Shown: positions 62,083-64,000 of the stretch, one piece after another
Layout of the letters: each line of letters opens with the position of its first letter
Numbering within the stretch: position 1 is the first letter of the stretch
Source of the DNA: Pseudobacteroides cellulosolvens ATCC 35603 = DSM 2933
GTDB taxonomy: Bacteria > Bacillota > Clostridia > Acetivibrionales > DSM-2933
Length of the DNA stretch: 64,000 bases
Assembly (NCBI RefSeq): GCF_001262605.1
Contig: NZ_LGTC01000001.1
Coordinates: 4,660,001 to 4,724,000, forward strand
Reading direction: 5' to 3'
Program-made: the position numbers and the translations under genes
Notes under the pieces: generated by a model
The model's database searches: none
The model's input: the letters and a program-made list of their open reading frames with translations, nothing else
What the model was told of the DNA's origin: nothing

Positions 62083-62847
62083 TCATATATCAAATAGCCG
62101 TCTTGCATTATTAAGCGTCACAGAAGCCACAACATCAAAGTCAATCCCCTTAATTTCTGCTATCTTTTCAGCAACAAGCCGCACATTTCTAGAATCATTT
62201 CTTTTTCCGCGAAGAGGCTCAGGACTGAGATATGGGCTGTCAGTCTCTATAAGGATTCTGTCCATAGGGACATATTGTAAAACCTCTATTGCTTTCCTTG
62301 CATTTTTAAAGGTAACAGGCCCGCCAAAAGATAAGTGAAATCCCATGTCCAGAAGTATTTTCGCCATTTCCACACTTCCTGAAAAGCAGTGCATAACTCC
62401 TCCAACCTGTGATATTTGACTTTCTTTTATAATATTAATAATATCCTCATGAGCATCCCTGTCATGAATTATAGCAGGCATGGAAAGCTCTGCAGCAAGG
62501 TCCAATTGTCTTTTAAACCAATACTTTTGCACATCCTTAGGACTGTAGTCATAATAATAATCCAAACCTATTTCACCTATGGCAACAACTTTTGGATTAC
62601 TGGCCAGTTCAGTAATTTTTTCTATTGTACTGTCATCCATAGTACTGGCATTATGCGGATGGATACCTACAGATGCATAAATAAAGTCAAATTTTTCAGC
62701 AAATTCTATGCTCATAAGAGATGTGTCAATATCTGTTGCTGCATTTAAAATATATGATACTCCATCTTCGTGAGCTTTGGATAAAACCTCTTCTCTATCG
62801 TCCTGGAATTTTTCATCATCATAATGTGCGTGGGAATCAAAAAGCAT
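62083..62847 (-). CDS. tatD: TatD-family metal-dependent hydrolase (DNase)
   Basis: A 254-aa TIM-barrel. Metal ligands: D-S-H-A-H-Y, G-E-I-G-L-D-Y-Y, H-D-R-D-A-H, H-C-F-S-G and E-T-D-S-P-Y-L-S-P. Family enzymes cut DNA in repair and quality control. Conserved between metG and yabE, as in Bacillus. Confidence 0.95.
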   Translation of the reverse strand: MLFDSHAHYDDEKFQDDREEVLSKAHEDGVSYILNAATDIDTSLMSIEFAEKFDFIYASVGIHPHNASTMDDSTIEKITELASNPKVVAIGEIGLDYYYDYSPKDVQKYWFKRQLDLAAELSMPAIIHDRDAHEDIINIIKESQISQVGGVMHCFSGSVEMAKILLDMGFHLSFGGPVTFKNARKAIEVLQYVPMDRILIETDSPYLSPEPLRGKRNDSRNVRLVAEKIAEIKGIDFDVVASVTLNNARRLFDI

Positions 62848-62899
62848 ACTTACCTCGTTAAATAATTTTTTTAATCTTTAATCATTTCTAAGGCATTAC

Positions 62900-64000
62900 T
62901 TATCTAACCTTGGAGCCGCTGCCGATTTCCTTATCTATCGCTGCAAGAACCAGTGACTTGTCATCGGAGGCCGCAAGTATCATTCCCTGTGACTCAATTC
63001 CTCTAAGTTTAACAGGCTTAAGATTCGCAACAAGTATTACATACTTGCCCACCATTTCATCAGGTGAATAATGCTTTGCAATACCTGATACCACCTGTCT
63101 TATTTCATCACCCATTTCAAGCTTCAGCTTCAGAAGCTTATCTGCTCCCTCAACCTTTTCTGCTTCTAAAACCTTAGCTACCCTGAGGTCTACTTTTGCA
63201 AAATCATCTATTGTAATATAGCCACTATCACCTGCATCCTTTTTGTCCTCAGGTTTGGCTGTATTTTTATCTTCGGTTTTCTTGGTATCGGCTTTTACAT
63301 CTTCGCTTTTTGATGCTGCATTTTTGTCTGCCATCTTTTCCAACTCTTCAAGCTCTTTTTTGATATCTATTCTTGGGAAAATTACATCTCCCTTATTGAC
63401 TTTAGTTCCTCCCGGATACTTGCCCCAAACCTTTGAGCTATCCCAGTCCAATATACCTGTATTGCCCGCTATACCCAACTGGTTCCATATCTTTTCAGGT
63501 GTCTCAGGCATAAAAGGCTGTATAAGTACTGAAATTATCCTTAAGCTTTCTGCAAGATTGTACATTACAGCAGCAAGCCTCTTGTTGTTAGCCTCGTCCT
63601 TTGCCAGAACCCAGGGCATTGTTTCATCTATATATTTGTTAACCCTGGAAATCGTCTTCCATATTTCTGTAAGTGCTGTATTGTACTGAAGCTTATCCAA
63701 AAGCTCCTCAACCTTTTCAGAGGTTCCCATAACAGTCCCTTTAAGGTCTTCATCAAAATCGCCATCCTGATATTCCGATGGCATAACCCCGCCAAAGTAC
63801 TTGTCTATCATGGCTACTGTTCTACTTACCAGGTTACCTAAGTCATTTGCCAAATCGGAATTAATTCTATTTATCAATGCCTCATTTGAGAATACACCAT
63901 CAGAACCAAACGGCACTTCCCTTAATAGAAAATACCTTATTGCGTCCAGACCGTATTTTTCAATGAGTATAACCGGGTCCACAACATTTCCCTTTGATTT
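62900..64000 (-). CDS. metG: Methionyl-tRNA synthetase, C-terminal part (5' end beyond window)
   Basis: 367 codons, open to base 64000. It begins just inside the K-M-S-K-S motif (K-S-K-G-N), then the anticodon-binding helical domain, a charged Lys/Glu/Ala linker (about 235-270) and a C-terminal tRNA-binding EMAP-II-like domain (D-L-R-V-A-K-V). Charges tRNA-Met. Followed 52 bases later by tatD. Confidence 0.93.
   Translation of the reverse strand, partial: KSKGNVVDPVILIEKYGLDAIRYFLLREVPFGSDGVFSNEALINRINSDLANDLGNLVSRTVAMIDKYFGGVMPSEYQDGDFDEDLKGTVMGTSEKVEELLDKLQYNTALTEIWKTISRVNKYIDETMPWVLAKDEANNKRLAAVMYNLAESLRIISVLIQPFMPETPEKIWNQLGIAGNTGILDWDSSKVWGKYPGGTKVNKGDVIFPRIDIKKELEELEKMADKNAASKSEDVKADTKKTEDKNTAKPEDKKDAGDSGYITIDDFAKVDLRVAKVLEAEKVEGADKLLKLKLEMGDEIRQVVSGIAKHYSPDEMVGKYVILVANLKPVKLRGIESQGMILAASDDKSLVLAAIDKEIGSGSKVR

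Overview
The window is AT-rich DNA from a low-GC, anaerobic, spore-forming, cellulolytic Clostridia-type bacterium. Three secreted proteins carry dockerin modules (a caspase-like/HAF giant protein, an M6 metalloprotease, and a GH3 glycosidase), two of them preceded by the small X-like module typical of cellulosomal proteins. There is also a GH9-CBM3-CBM3 cellulase, a SpoIID sporulation protein, a reverse rubrerythrin, GlgC/GlgD glycogen genes and a cyanophycin cluster. The dockerin plus X-module style resembles Pseudobacteroides/Acetivibrio relatives; the genus is inference, not shown by any single marker.

Layout. 1-5.6 kb: a RiPP cluster on the + strand. It has the end of a precursor with ten Cys spaced exactly every four residues (CXXX repeat), a 713-aa radical SAM maturase that appears to fuse two CXXX-system enzymes, a small accessory protein, an ABC exporter, and a compact S8 protease. 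5.6-10.4 kb: one 1596-aa secreted protein with 12 novel-looking N-terminal repeats, a Cys-less thioredoxin-like fold, an internal dockerin, a clan-CD (caspase-like) peptidase and HAF repeats. 10.6-13.6 kb: a genomic scar of gene remnants. These are a DUF3231 fragment, an orphaned response regulator, a histidine kinase and a LamG protein fused by deletion, and a tyrosine-integrase tail beside tRNA-Ser.

13.7-20 kb: heterodimeric ABC exporter, AI-2E family permease, isocitrate dehydrogenase. 20.2-26.2 kb: dockerin-bearing M6 protease, glgC (frameshifted)-glgD, and a frameshifted Gfo/Idh/MocA oxidoreductase. 26.2-32 kb: dut, U32 peptidase, phosphatase-like enzyme, zapA, folE. 32.4-37.5 kb: cyanophycin operon (iadA, two small membrane proteins, cyanophycinase, cyanophycin synthetase), which would make, break down and finally hydrolyse the polymer to Asp and Arg. 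38-42.4 kb: non-cleavable LexA-like repressor, leuB, AraC regulator, spoIID, tRNA-Arg.

42.5-43.9 kb: two consecutive small genes (CD3324 family, DUF1062), each preceded by a short leader peptide and a hairpin that covers the Shine-Dalgarno sequence, an arrangement that looks like translational attenuation. 44-48.6 kb: secreted alpha/beta hydrolase, ACT-like hydrogenase-system regulator, reverse rubrerythrin, coiled-coil membrane protein, DUF5050 lipoprotein. 48.7-56.5 kb: GH3 with dockerin, Ca2+/H+ antiporter, membrane-anchored GH9 cellulase, epimerase. 56.6-64 kb: the conserved block metG-tatD-...-yabE-rsmA, interrupted by a Met-rich repeat protein and a coiled-coil protein.

Several families of short dispersed palindromic or MITE-like repeats sit in the intergenic gaps. 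Two homopolymer frameshifts (glgC, oxidoreductase) may be real or sequencing errors.
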